From Cinclus cinclus (taxonomy: Eukaryota; Chordata; Aves; Passeriformes; Cinclidae), in the NCBI RefSeq assembly GCF_963662255.1, contig NC_085047.1, positions 95,425,619 through 95,489,618 of the forward strand: a stretch of 64,000 nt of DNA, given 5' to 3'. The translations under genes were made by a program, and so were the position numbers. Numbering within the stretch: the first letter of the stretch is position 1; each line of letters starts with the position of its first letter. Shown here piece by piece: positions 50,101 through 61,400 of the stretch. The notes beneath the pieces were generated by a model that was given only the letters and a program-made list of their open reading frames with translations, was not told the origin of the DNA and searched no databases.

Positions 50101-52189
50101 ACTGTTTGCTGTAAAAATATTTTACACTTTTAATGTTCATATGGAAGGAAAATTTTATGTTCTGAGGGAAGGAAGAGAGAAGGTGAAAGAAAGGCTTTAA
50201 ACCTTATTACTGTAGTCAGTATTCAATATTCAAAACCTTACACCTTGGTAAAGTCAAAACCAATTTTGTCTGAAAGCAGGGTACTTCTTTTAAATGAGAG
50301 TTTTTTCCAAGCCAAATTCCATCTCAAAGCTCTCAGGCATTTCCATTGTAGGGCTGCTTATAAAGAGGTTACAGGCTTCTTCCCTCTCTCTCCTGCTCAG
50401 TAATGGTAATAGCAGATTTTCTTCATTCTCCCTGCACTGGAATATTACAGACCTTCTTTTGTTCAGACTTTCTAAACAGCTGAACATCCATGCAAAATAA
50501 GCAAGAAAAATTTTTAAACTGAATGAATTTATGATTATCTATAGCTGAAAACAAATGCAGAAAACCTTATATTCTCTTCAAGTAAGAAGTGCAAATCATC
50601 CCCCCAGATGTTTTCATCAACATTTGAAAAAAAGAACCATTTTTCTTTCAACTGCCTTAAGTGATTTATTTTTTTTTAATGAAGCAAATAATAAAAAATA
50701 TATGGTTCAACAAAGAGTAAAGGAAAAAGAAATATATTGTGGGGATGGAAGAGGGACTTAATTCTTACAGCCATGGAGAAAAGAAATGAGAGACATACAT
50801 GTTTAAAAACAAAATTTCCAGGCAAAGTACTGCAGCTGACCCATTTGCCTTTATAAGATGTTATTCCTACCTTGTCTGTACCTAATGCTATGTTTATTAT
50901 GCTTCCACAGACTTAGCATATTCACATATCTTCTGTAATCTTTCGAACATCCTTAGAAACTGATGCAATATGCAATCAAGGGATAAAAAAATTAAAATTA
51001 GTTGTATTTAAAATAATGTTTGTGTCATCTACTTTATTTAGACAATAAAATTTTAAAAAATCCTCACACGTTCCAACTGGTTCCCTTTAGAACTGAAACA
51101 GAAGCAAGCAAACATATTATTTCTTTAGACACAAATAGAGGAAAAATTAATATTAAAATGTGCTTAAAAACTTGTGTTTTACAAGTTTTATGCAAAGTAT
51201 CTTATATTGCATATCTCATTTAAAGCATCTTTACTTAAAGGTAAAGGCTTCTTTTAAAATGACTGCTTCTTTTGACCCTACATTTGGATCACTAATATCA
51301 GTTTCCAGATTCAAATTGAGTATCAAATAGATGATTCTTTACTTAATTTTAATTGTGATAGCAAGCACTTTTCAAATACAGAACTGGTGAATCTAAAAAA
51401 TCCTATGATTTGTATAGACCAGTCAAGTAAAACTTTTCTGGCTCTTGATGAACATTCCAAAGGCTGGGAAAATGATGATTATTCTGATGCCAGTTACTGA
51501 CAATGTTTTTACAGTGTACATGTTTTCATATGCTAATTAATGCTATTGTAAGCTAAACAAGTGACTTGACCAGTATTTTCCCTTGCCTCATGTGTTGTTG
51601 ACTACTCTTCATTACTGATGGAGACTGTTAAGTCACCAGTTTAGACTTAGATTACTATTTGTAGGACAAGTCAAGTCAGATAATGTGAAGCTCACATGGT
51701 GTGCCCATAACTCAGTTGGAATATGTGCTTAAACTAAGTCTACAAAATTATCTCATTAATCATATTTTCTTATGAATTATTCATATAATACTTAATGTGA
51801 TCTAATTATGAAATTTCTACATCTTTGTCTAAATCAAGCCAGGTGTAATTATACTTTACTGGATTACAGGCAATTAGTTTTATTATTACTGCAATCAACA
51901 GTACAAATGCAAAAAAACCCCAGTTTTTCAGATCTGCAATATTAACTGCATTTAAAATGAGGGGAAAACTCTTAAAGGCTTGTTTTCAAATTATACCTTT
52001 ACAAATTCATAATAAGTGATTAGAAGTCTGAATGCAAGACTTATGTTTCAGAAAATTAGTTACAAGTAAAACCAAAAAATATCTATGACAGTAAACCTGT
52101 CATCAGTCAAATAGAGCGTAGCAATTAGTTACCATGGAGATACAAATAGCTTTATTTTACATGCCAAATAGATTTTTTTTTTTTAATGG
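47121..52189. other. unassigned AT-rich DNA
   Basis: Five kilobases with no recognised interspersed repeat or coding signal. Composition is ordinary for the window, with scattered A runs such as 49030-49038. Complementary short frames at 50290-50500 have no recognisable domain. Confidence 0.55.
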
Positions 52190-53075
52190 GGGGGGAAAAT
52201 AGCGTGCACATATAATTGTAGCAAGATAAGTGGGGAGTCAGAACATGTGAGAGGAACAACTCTGCAGACACCAAGGTCAGTGCAGACGGAGGGCAAGGAG
52301 GTGCTCCAGGTGCTGGAGATGAGATTCCCCTGCAGTCTGTGCTGCAGCCAGTGGTGAGGCAGCTGTGCCCCTGCAGCCCACAGACAAACAGAGGTGCAGA
52401 GATCCACCTGTATCCCATGGAGTAGACCCACACCACTGAGAGGAGGCTGTGACCCCGTGGGAGGCCCATGCTGGAGCAGGATCCAGGCAGGGACCTTCAG
52501 ACCTGTGGAGAGAGAAGCCCACTCTGGAGCAGGTTTGCTGGCTGGACTTGTGACCCTGTTGAGGACCCACGTTGGAGCAGCCTGTTCTTGGAAGATTGTG
52601 ACTCACATTGCAGAAGTTTATGGAGAACTGCTACTCCTGAGATGGACTCATGTTGCAGAAGTTCATGGAGAACCGTCTGCAGTTGGACGGATCCCACATA
52701 GAAGCAAGGAAAGGATTTCTCTCACTGACCGGTGGCACAAAGGAGTGATGAACTGACCAAAACCCCCACTCTCTGTCTCCCTGAGGCACTAAGGGGGAGT
52801 TGGAGCTGGGAAAGAGGGAGGGGTAGGGGGTAAGGTGTTTTTAAGGCCTTATTTTACTTCTCATTATCCTGTTTTAATTGTGTTACTAATAAATTCAATA
52901 AATGATAATTCAAATGTTTTGTCTGCGATGGTGTTTGGTGAGTGATGTCTCTGTGTCCTTTTCCCAGCTCATGAACCCTTCTTTATATCTTTCTTGTCTC
53001 CTGTCCAGTTGCAGAGAGGACTGAGAGAGAGGCTTTGATGGGCACTTGGCATCCAGCCAAGGTCAATGCATAACA
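52190..53075 (+). mobile_element. LTR-B copy 2, 5'-truncated
   Basis: Matches the 45.9 kb LTR from about its transcription-start region onward: GAACATGTGAGAGGAACAAC, CACCAAGGTCAGTGCAGACG, GGAGGTGCTCCAGGTGCTGG, several CATGCTGGAGCAGG / CACGTTGGAGCAGC units, and a TTATTTTACTTCTCATTATCC block. Unlike copy 1 it keeps AATAAA (near 52889) and a 3' end of GGCACTTGGCATCCAGCC. The 5' edge coincides with a T-run/G-run junction at 52173-52195, where upstream LTR sequence is lost. It lacks the 39-bp minisatellite. Frames inside it are not genes. Confidence 0.82.
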
Positions 53076-53435
53076 GTGTTGAAGATAAATGGGACAACCT
53101 TCTACCAGCACTAGAAGTGGGTTAGGCTTGTCCAGCTCCCCTAAGACATGCTGGGGAAGCTTGGGGGCTAAAATAAGATGTGCTAGTAGAAGTCTGAAAA
53201 GTTTTGACTGCCTTCCATAAGTATTCAGTTGCCTGCATACCATGGGCCCAAAGCCCAAGATCTGATACACACAACTTTGCAACCTTGGCTCAGACAGCTG
53301 ATAAAATTGCAGAGTTAGGAGAAACAGGCAACGGAATGCCTGCAGAAAGGTTAAAAGATTTAAAATTGCGGAGAGACCAGTCTTATATTTGTATCAATGG
53401 CCCATACAAGGGCATTGACTTGCACCCTCTGTAAT
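53076..53435. other. unassigned DNA between LTR-B and CR1
   Basis: About 360 bases lie directly after the LTR 3' end and before the CR1. It could be genomic DNA or a scrap of internal retroviral sequence. No primer-binding site was recognised at the junction, and no domain is visible in the short frames. Confidence 0.45.
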
Positions 53436-54053
53436 TTCACAGATGAAACTGCATTGGTGAGAGTGTTGATTTGTTGGAAGGTGGGAAGGCTTTGCAAAGG
53501 AGTCTGAATATGTTGAATAGATGGGCCAAGGCCAGTGGTATGAGGTTCAGCAAGGCTAATGTTGGGTCCCACCTTTGATCACAACAAGCCCATGCAATTC
53601 TCCAGACTGGGGAAGAGTTGCTGAAAAGCTGCTCAGTGACAAAGACCTGTGGATGTTATTTGAGAGCTGACAGGACATGAGGCAGTGTGTGCCAAAATGG
53701 CCAAGAAGGTAAATGGCATCCTGGTCATTGTATCAAAAGTAGTGTGACCAGCACCAGGGCAGTAATTGTCTCCTTGTACTTGAAACTGCTGAGGCCACAC
53801 CTCATACCCTGTGTCCAGTTTTGGTCCCCTCACTATGGGAAAGGCATTGAGGTGCTGGAGCATGTCTAGAGAAGGGCAAACAAGATGGTGAAGGGTCGAG
53901 AGAGTAAGTCACCATCCCCAGAAATATTCAATATAGAACTGGACATGGTACTTTAGTGCTATGGTTTTGTGGGCATGGTGGTATTTTATCAAAGATTGGA
54001 CTAAATTACCTTGGAGGTCTTTTTTAACCTTAATGACTCTATGATTCTGTGAG
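53436..54053 (+). mobile_element. CR1 LINE, 3' portion with internal deletion
   Basis: Plus frames show decayed CR1 reverse transcriptase C-terminal sequence: [16 protein letters not shown] and IEVLEHV near 53790-53869, preceded by AKKxNGIL-like sequence. After GAAGGGTCGAGAG at about 53890-53903 the element jumps to its 3' untranslated region (CACCATCCCCAGAAATATTC) and finishes with GACTCTATGATTCTGTG. Several hundred bases normally between these parts are missing. The copy is dead. Confidence 0.92.
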
Positions 54054-55977
54054 AGAACCCACTGAGATGCAATCATTAGTAGATCAGATATTCAAGAGGA
54101 CAAGAAAGAGGAAAAGGTATAAAATCCTTAAAAAAAAGAACAAAGTATTTAATTCAGGCACTGTTAAGGAAGATCACTAAGTACCCACGTCAATAGAGCA
54201 GGTGGCAGCTGACTGCTCTACAGCATGGTTGAAGGGTAGAGCTCAGGACTCACAGTGGCTGAACCTTCTGCTTGGACTGATGCTACACCAGCAGAAGCGT
54301 GCAAGGTGCATTGGTGGAGGTGGAGCATCTCAGTGCTTTGCTTCATACCTTGCTGAAGTCCATATAACTTTCATGCCAGCCAGAGTTATACTGTGGCTGT
54401 GTGTATTCTACTAATAGGCAGTCTTTGTGCATGGCCTTAACAGACAAGGATGGGAGGCAAAAATGATGAGCACTTTCACAGAGAAAATGACGATCCAGAT
54501 ACATGATGTATTTATAGTAAAGAATAGCTCCAAACTTGCAACCAAGAGACAAAGATGTTGGAAAGTGATACTGTAGCTCATTTTAGTCAAGTTGAGAAGA
54601 AAGCAGAAGACAAGAAATTCAGTATAAACTTTGTGGCTTGCTAATGTGAGAACACATTGAACTTGAAACTTCAGTAGATATCACAAAAATAAACCCCAGT
54701 CCCCAGTCTAACAACAATCAATAATAACAAAGAAGACAAGAAAAAAATATCTACGTCAGGCTGAAGTGCTGTGAAATGTTATTGTTTAATTAATTTATAG
54801 GCAATTAAAATATGACAATATGAAAAGGATGGGGAAAAAAGCATTATTAAAAAGGTCTAGACATATAAAACAGCAGTACCAAAACTCTGTTGGACTTGGG
54901 GTCATACTGGGTTTATGTAACAAACCTTTAGTAATGGTGTGACTGCAGCAATGGTTTCTGTGAAAGAAGATCAGAAACTGCTGAGAGTATTGAGAAGAGA
55001 CCAGAAACATTAAAGCATGATCTGACATTTTTGAGTGCAAATTAAATGTGTATATGTGTGTGTGATTATGGGTTTTGTAATAAATGAATGCTGTGATCAA
55101 CATTTTAATCGCTAATATTTATTCAAGGAATCAAGAAAGACAGGACTTCAAAGTGTTACCAGAGCATCATGAGATTTGTCTTCACAGGATTTCACTTGAC
55201 CTTGTAGCCTTCTGTCTCTAGCTGACATTACAAACGATTCATTCATTTACTGCCAGGAATTCATGCAGTATACATAGCAAAGGATGAATCAGTATCTTTT
55301 CAGCAAAGTTAAAAAAAAGAAAAAAAAGTGTAATCTGAATCTATGTTAGAGGGAGAACAATAGTTGAGTAGTTAAGCTGTTGTCAGTTAGAACCAAAATT
55401 TGCATTTCAGATACTAACATGCAAGGAAATTCACCCTTAGCAGTTGTACGCTATTATAATTTAATTTGCCTTCCTACATACAAAAAGTACTGCAATACTA
55501 TGAGACCAAAGTCTTTTTGCTCAACTAATAATAGCTAATCTGCTGTCCTTGGCACTGAATTTTAATTCAGACAGAGCACAACTCACAAATGCTGAAGAAC
55601 AAAGGTGAAGGTTATTACTTCAGGGTGATGGAGCAAGTAAATAGTGATGGAAGATCTGCAGTCTACTCTTGTGTAACATATAGTCTTCCACCAGGTAACA
55701 TGAAATATATTGTTACTGTCCCTTAAAAATATTACCTCTGCTCTGCTTAATAAAAAATAAAAAATAATAATTGCAGGATTATTATTTTTTCCAGGACTCA
55801 CAGAAGCTGTCAATTTACCACCATGTTTAGATGCTTAGGCATTGCCATTTATACCTTTGGAACTTGAGGATATACAATGAATTAGAACTTTGGTTTCAGG
55901 ACCCAAAATTTGTCCCATGAAATTGCATCTTAATTTGTTCAGGATTCTAGTAATGCATGTTTTAGTTTTAGGCATTT
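54054..55977. other. unassigned DNA
   Basis: A GC-richer patch at 54185-54420 precedes ordinary AT-rich sequence. No gene, RNA or recognised repeat. A short GT tract lies at 55050-55063. The 102-codon minus-strand frame at 54795-55103 has no recognisable domain. Confidence 0.55.
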
Positions 55978-56305
55978 CTTCTGCCAGCTTGGGCTTCCCA
56001 TAGGGTTCCAGCCTCCTCTGGGCATCCAGGGGCTGCAGCACGGGGTCCTACCCAGGCTGCAGCAGATCTCTGCTCCACTGTGGACCTCCATGGGCCGCAA
56101 GGACACAACTGCCTCACCATGGGCTGCCTGCACCACAGGCTTGCAGGGGGCTCTCTGCTCTGGTGCCTGGAGCACCTCCTGCTCCTCCTTCCTTACTGGC
56201 CTTGTTGTAGGCTGGGCTGTTTCCCTCATATAATCACTCCTCTTTTCCAGTTTCTGTTGCGCAACATTTTTACCACCTTCATAAATACATTATACCAGAG
56301 ATGGT
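55978..56305 (-). mobile_element. LTR-B family fragment, inverted
   Basis: Reading the minus strand from right to left gives the 5' part of a GC-rich LTR: a TAATGTATTTATGAAGG promoter-like region (about 56275-56292), GCGCAACAGAAAC, a GAGGAGTGATTATATGAGGG block, GGAGGTGCTCCAGGCACC (near 56162-56179), then CAGCCCATGGTGAGGCAG and GGTCCACAGTGGAGC. These match the early body of LTR-B but with enough difference to suggest another subfamily. The 3' half is absent. Frames across it on both strands are incidental. Confidence 0.7.
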
Positions 56306-57844
56306 TTTGAAATGTTTATATGAAGCCAGTCAAATGGAAGTTGGAACTAAATATCTGTATCTCGCTTTAACCTCTTTCAAGCAAAATGATTCATCTTTAG
56401 TCAATGACTAATTCCTTCCTTGGAAAGAACATTACTCTCAGGTAAAGAAGGTGTATATTTAAAAACAAGAGACAAGTTTGTGTATTCTTTAACTATACTA
56501 ATATTGCTCCTCCCTCAAGCCACAAGCTCACTTAACAAAATCGGATCCAGTACAAATTGAAGTAGACTATTTTCACCTTTGCAAATAGTGCAAAAGTTAA
56601 TCTGCTGCCTATCTCTTAGGTATGTAAGTATATAACCTTATAATTTAGCTTTTAATGTACAGCTATTAATTATATCAGGATACTGATATTACTAATAGTA
56701 AAATCTCCATATCAGGATACTGATATTACTAATAGTAAAATCTCCATAAATCTTGAGTACAAGCATATAAAATGCCTAATTTCAAAAATAAAAATAAGAA
56801 AAAATTAGTCGGGAAATGGAAATTAATTTCCAGTTGTAATGCAATTAAATTAGAGTCCTTAAAAACTTTGGCAAATATCTTTAGAAATGAAAATGCTTCT
56901 CACTTTATCCCATGCTCTTTGGTATCTCCATGGTACTAAATACTCTTTAATAAGTGTTATAAAATGAATCCTATTAAATTGAACACTTAACTTTTTTAAT
57001 GTATCATATATAAATTAGTTATGGTCACTACTTGAAAAATATATTTTTCTTGATCTGTATACCCTTTAGCATTGGGAAAACCATAAAAAAAATAATTTTA
57101 ATGCACATTTTGCTCTTGCTTAAGTGTTCTGTTGGTATTTGCAAATTATAACAAAGTAGTTTACTTAAAGTATATTTTCCAAACTATCTTTCTAGAATTA
57201 TCTACTTTTGAGGCTTTATCTAAAGAACACATACATTGTGAAAGAATGTGGTATAAAATCTATGAGCCGATCCTTAAATATAGACATAGTAAATATCAGA
57301 TGCCTTATAATGATTATAAAGATGATTATAAAGATTGATTATTAACAGCAAACACAAGGTTTCTTAGGATTTTGTAACCAGAGTTCTTTCAGACTGAAGA
57401 GACTTAAAAATCACACTTTGCTTTCCAAGAGTAGTTTTGGTCCCAAAACTATGAGCTGTTTCTGGAGGAAGAGAGAATAAGTAGATATATTTCTGCAAAA
57501 ATAATTACTGTAGGTAAAAACTGTAACTCTTTTGGCAAAGGGAAAGCACATGGAAAGAATTTTAAGATCTCCTAGGTCAATCGAGACATGGAGAAACCAG
57601 TCTGCTGAAATGAGTTTCTATCTCACATAGAAGACCCAAATAGCAGTAATAATGACCTTCAAATTCTAGGAACAAGAAGTTGTGCTGTAGAATGAAATTT
57701 AAACTAAAGACTATTAAAATAATTTAAACTAGTAGAACCAACAACAGCTTCGAGCTTAAAAGTAGAGGGAGCAAAACTCTAGAGGCCTTGGGAATTCAAA
57801 ATTTTCAAAATTAATGGAATATAAACTATTTTGCTTGAACTTTT
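56306..57844. other. unassigned AT-rich DNA with a 37-bp duplication
   Basis: No gene or interspersed repeat is recognised. An exact 37-bp tandem duplication lies at 56674-56747, and a small pair of TGATTATAAAGA units at about 57310-57333. Confidence 0.6.
56674..56747. repeat. exact 37-bp tandem duplication
   Basis: Copies at 56674-56710 and 56711-56747 are identical. The unit starts ATCAGGATACTG and ends AAAATCTCCAT. Perfect identity in AT-rich noncoding DNA implies a recent event, or an assembly artefact. Confidence 0.97.
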
Positions 57845-58405
57845 GGGATACATTAATACCGTCTGTAGGTGCAAGAGAAGGGATTGCAAGGAACCTCACC
57901 CCTGATAAGTCACAGGTGTACTAATTACCAGAGAAGAGGAACAGCCTTGCCCTTAATGGGTTGCAGCTGTGACTAATGAAGAAAAGTGTCATAAAAGGGG
58001 TAGGTTGCCTGCTTAGGGGGATCTTGAAGGAACAGGGCTTGGAGAAAAGGACTTTGAAGAGGTAGAGGACTGCTGAGGAAGAAGAAACAATTCAGAGGGA
58101 GACATAAAGAAGAATGAAATGAGGAAGAGTTTCTGCAGTAAAAGATCTGCTGTGAGGTCAGTCTGAGTCTGATGGAGTTGGAGCCTGCAGTCGTAGCTGA
58201 GCTGGGTGAAAGCTGTGTTCAGAGTCTGCAAACCAATACTTGCAGTCACAGTCCAGCAGGAAATAGCCAGCAGTTAGAGTCAGGGTGGGTAAGCTGTGAA
58301 GAAGAATAAACTGGGACCCTTTTCATGCTCAGTGAGAGTCTGCGTTGGCTCAATTCTACCCCTAATGCAAGGTCTGCTGCAACGCTGTCTAAACACTTTC
58401 TTTCC
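57845..58405 (+). mobile_element. candidate LTR with promoter-like and polyadenylation motifs
   Basis: The block is GC-richer than its flanks. It contains a CATAAAAGGGG TATA-like motif (about 57990), a long purine-rich stretch (58020-58130), AATAAA near 58304 and a GTGAGAGTCTGCGTTGGC segment beyond it. The order resembles U3-R-U5 of a bird retroviral LTR, with R about 300 bases long. TG...CA ends and target duplication are not certain, so boundaries are approximate. It could instead be an unrelated GC-rich element. Confidence 0.42.
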
Positions 58406-61400
58406 CCTGAACAGTGGGAATTGAATAAAGATAATGAGACTGTCAGTTTTTAATTATGTTTACAGCATGCCCAGACATGATGAGTATAAGGTATTCTGAA
58501 CATGGAAAAAAATACTTTAGCTGAAAATGTGAGTTTAAAGTGTACAGCATCCTTCATAGCTGCAAGTATGTCAAGTGAATATTTCCAGAGTCTAAAAGGT
58601 AAATACAAGGCAAGTCCTGATAATACAGTAGGCCTAGTTTAGAGGTTAAGTACTCCACAGGTCTTCAAGATTAACAACACTCAGTGGTTAAGAAAATCTA
58701 TCCAAGCTGAAGCTTTCACTAAAATTGCTTCCTTTTACACCTGCTTCCACTTCAAACTTCATTTAGTCAAGGCAGCCTCTACTATTCCCCTGAAGTGCTC
58801 ATCATATTTCTGAGAATAGCTTTCAATACAGGAGAGAATGTTGAGAAATATTTGATTATAGGAATTCTCTGCAGAAGGTTGGTCTTCAAAATATAAGAAT
58901 TTCTTCTGTTTTAACCCCAGATGGCAACTAAGTACAACACAAATACTCACTCCCCCCCACACCACAAAAAAAGCCTGGGAGGAGAATAAGAAAAAAAAAA
59001 TAGCAGTAGGTTGAGATAGGATCTTAGTTTTAATTAAGGGAAAAGTAAAAGAAATAGGAATTGTAAAGGAATTGTTTTTTTTCCTTTCTGTGTGTCAGAG
59101 TTCTGGACTTACTGGCAAAATAAAAGTTATAAGTGGATAGGTGTACTGCATATATGGGAATATGAATATATATGCAAATTCGCCTGTGTATTTACAAAAT
59201 TGTCAGATAGCGCAAGAAAACATAAACTGTATTTTAGGTTGTGGTTGCTCACAATATGTTGCTAGTAGCATGTCATTTCAGCTGTATGCTTTACGAACTA
59301 GATCTCATTTTCACCTAACACCTTTGGATAAAGACTTTATCAGTAATTATTGCCATATCTATGAAGTGTACTCTAGAAATTTCATCCACCAGCCTCTAAA
59401 CACCCTGCAGAACAAGGTAGATCATATGCTGCAGTTTTATGGGTGTAGTAAAATATAGAGGAAGATAGCTCGCATAGTCAGTCTCTTTTGTGACTCCAGA
59501 AACATTTCCCAACTAATCTCAGCCTCATGCATTGGTAGGAATGCTAAAAATTCAGATAGTGACTTAAAATAACTTATTGAATATTTTCCCATAGCAATTT
59601 AAAATGAGGATAGAAAAAATAGATTGAAGTCTTTGCATATTATCTCAACACCCTGATTTTTTTAATCTATGATGGCATGATTTTCCATGTTTTCATTAAT
59701 TTCCATGATATATTTTAAATACATGAATTCCTATGAGAATTCATGCTTCATAGTTAATTTTCCTAAAACAGCTGTGTAGTCACATTTCTCTTACCTATCC
59801 TTCCCAAATAAAATGTGTGGACTTTTCTCAGCAATTTTAAACCAAAAATAATTCACTTTGATGTTTAAAATTCATCACTGAAGTGTTTTCAAGACATTTG
59901 CAATGAAGTCGTATCTTACAACTCTCGTTTCTGAGGAAAGTTTTTGAATTGCATGTATTTGATAGAGATTCTATTGTTGCCAATACAAAAACATAGAAAA
60001 ATAACTAGGATAAATTTTGTGCTTTCTTAAACATGCTGTTCTTTCCTATGATGAAATTTGACCAAGGAGGTTATACATTGCAGTAGGAAGAAACTTTCCC
60101 TTGATGTGACCCTGGAAGCAAAAACCTACCAGTGGTTTTACATATCAATTCTTTTCAAACAGGAAAAAAATGTACACAAGCAGAATTCAAAATTTCATTT
60201 TCCATCTAACTTTAATTTTGTTTGCTTGTGAGTTGCTTTATGCTGAAAGAGTCTAGACTCGTTTTGGAAAGGTGTATGGTACTTTTGTGTTTTGTAACAC
60301 ACAATTCCAAATTATTCACATAAACATATTTTTCCATTACTATTTATTGTGATATTAAAATAATAATAATAAATGGTGTTAAATAATTTTTAAAAATGTT
60401 TCTCTTGTGCTTTAAATTTGCTAGCTTATCTTTTTCCTTGAGCTGAAGAGCCATTGAAGAATCTCCTCCATGACATGGTCAAAATTTGAACTCTCAGCCT
60501 CCAATAAGCTATCTCTTGATCTGTATCCCAAAATGCATAGAGAAAATTATTAAGAAGACAGTATTCCTGTACAGTGGACTGCCAGATACCATTGTCTTTC
60601 TAAGGGCATTGTCTGTCATTACCCTGCAGAAGAAAGTAACAGTGACTTCCATTTTGTGTGCCACTTGGGTCTCTGGTGAAAGATTTTTTGTGGAATACCA
60701 GTCCATTTTTTCATCACTCTTTATAGCTGCCAGTATTTTGGGGTGGTGTGGGGTGTCTCCATTGTTCATGCTTTCGTAGCTACATTAGCCTGTGTTTTGA
60801 CTGCATTGTCATCCTTCCGAAATATCCCAAAAGAGCAAAAGTCAACTTTGTAGAACAGGGACAGCTTGCACCTTAGGATAAAGGGAATGAAATTTTGTAG
60901 ATCAGGTAAAATAACTGATTTATAGTATACCATTCCCTCAGCTGAATCTCAGAGATTGATACAAGCAATACTACTCTCGGTTTCTTGTAAATACAGAATT
61001 ATATTTCAACTGGAAAGGTACAGGAAACCAAAATGTAAGGATTTCAACATATACTGACCAGGACATGTGAAACAAGTTTTCTAAACTATTTTACAGTGAT
61101 TTATATGCTATATAAACATGGTCTCATTTGACTAAGAATGGTTATATAGAATTAACTCTATTATCTCATTATTGCATGTCCTTAAGTACTTAAATATCCA
61201 AAGGTTTTTCAGGTCATGTTATAGAAAATAGAGAAAGTAAGTTTTATTTTTTAAACTGTCTCACTAAATTGGATAAGATACAGAAGAATGCAGGCTTGAA
61301 AAGGGAAAAATTAGTCTTATTGTTTAGATAGTTCCAATGATTAAGGAAAATATTTTTATACAGTATATAATTTTCAGATTACAGAAGTAATACTGTCATA

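Noticed and set aside
16322..52300. CRISPR array from regularly spaced repeats
   Set aside because: All regular repeats here are head-to-tail without unique spacers, and the window is from a vertebrate.
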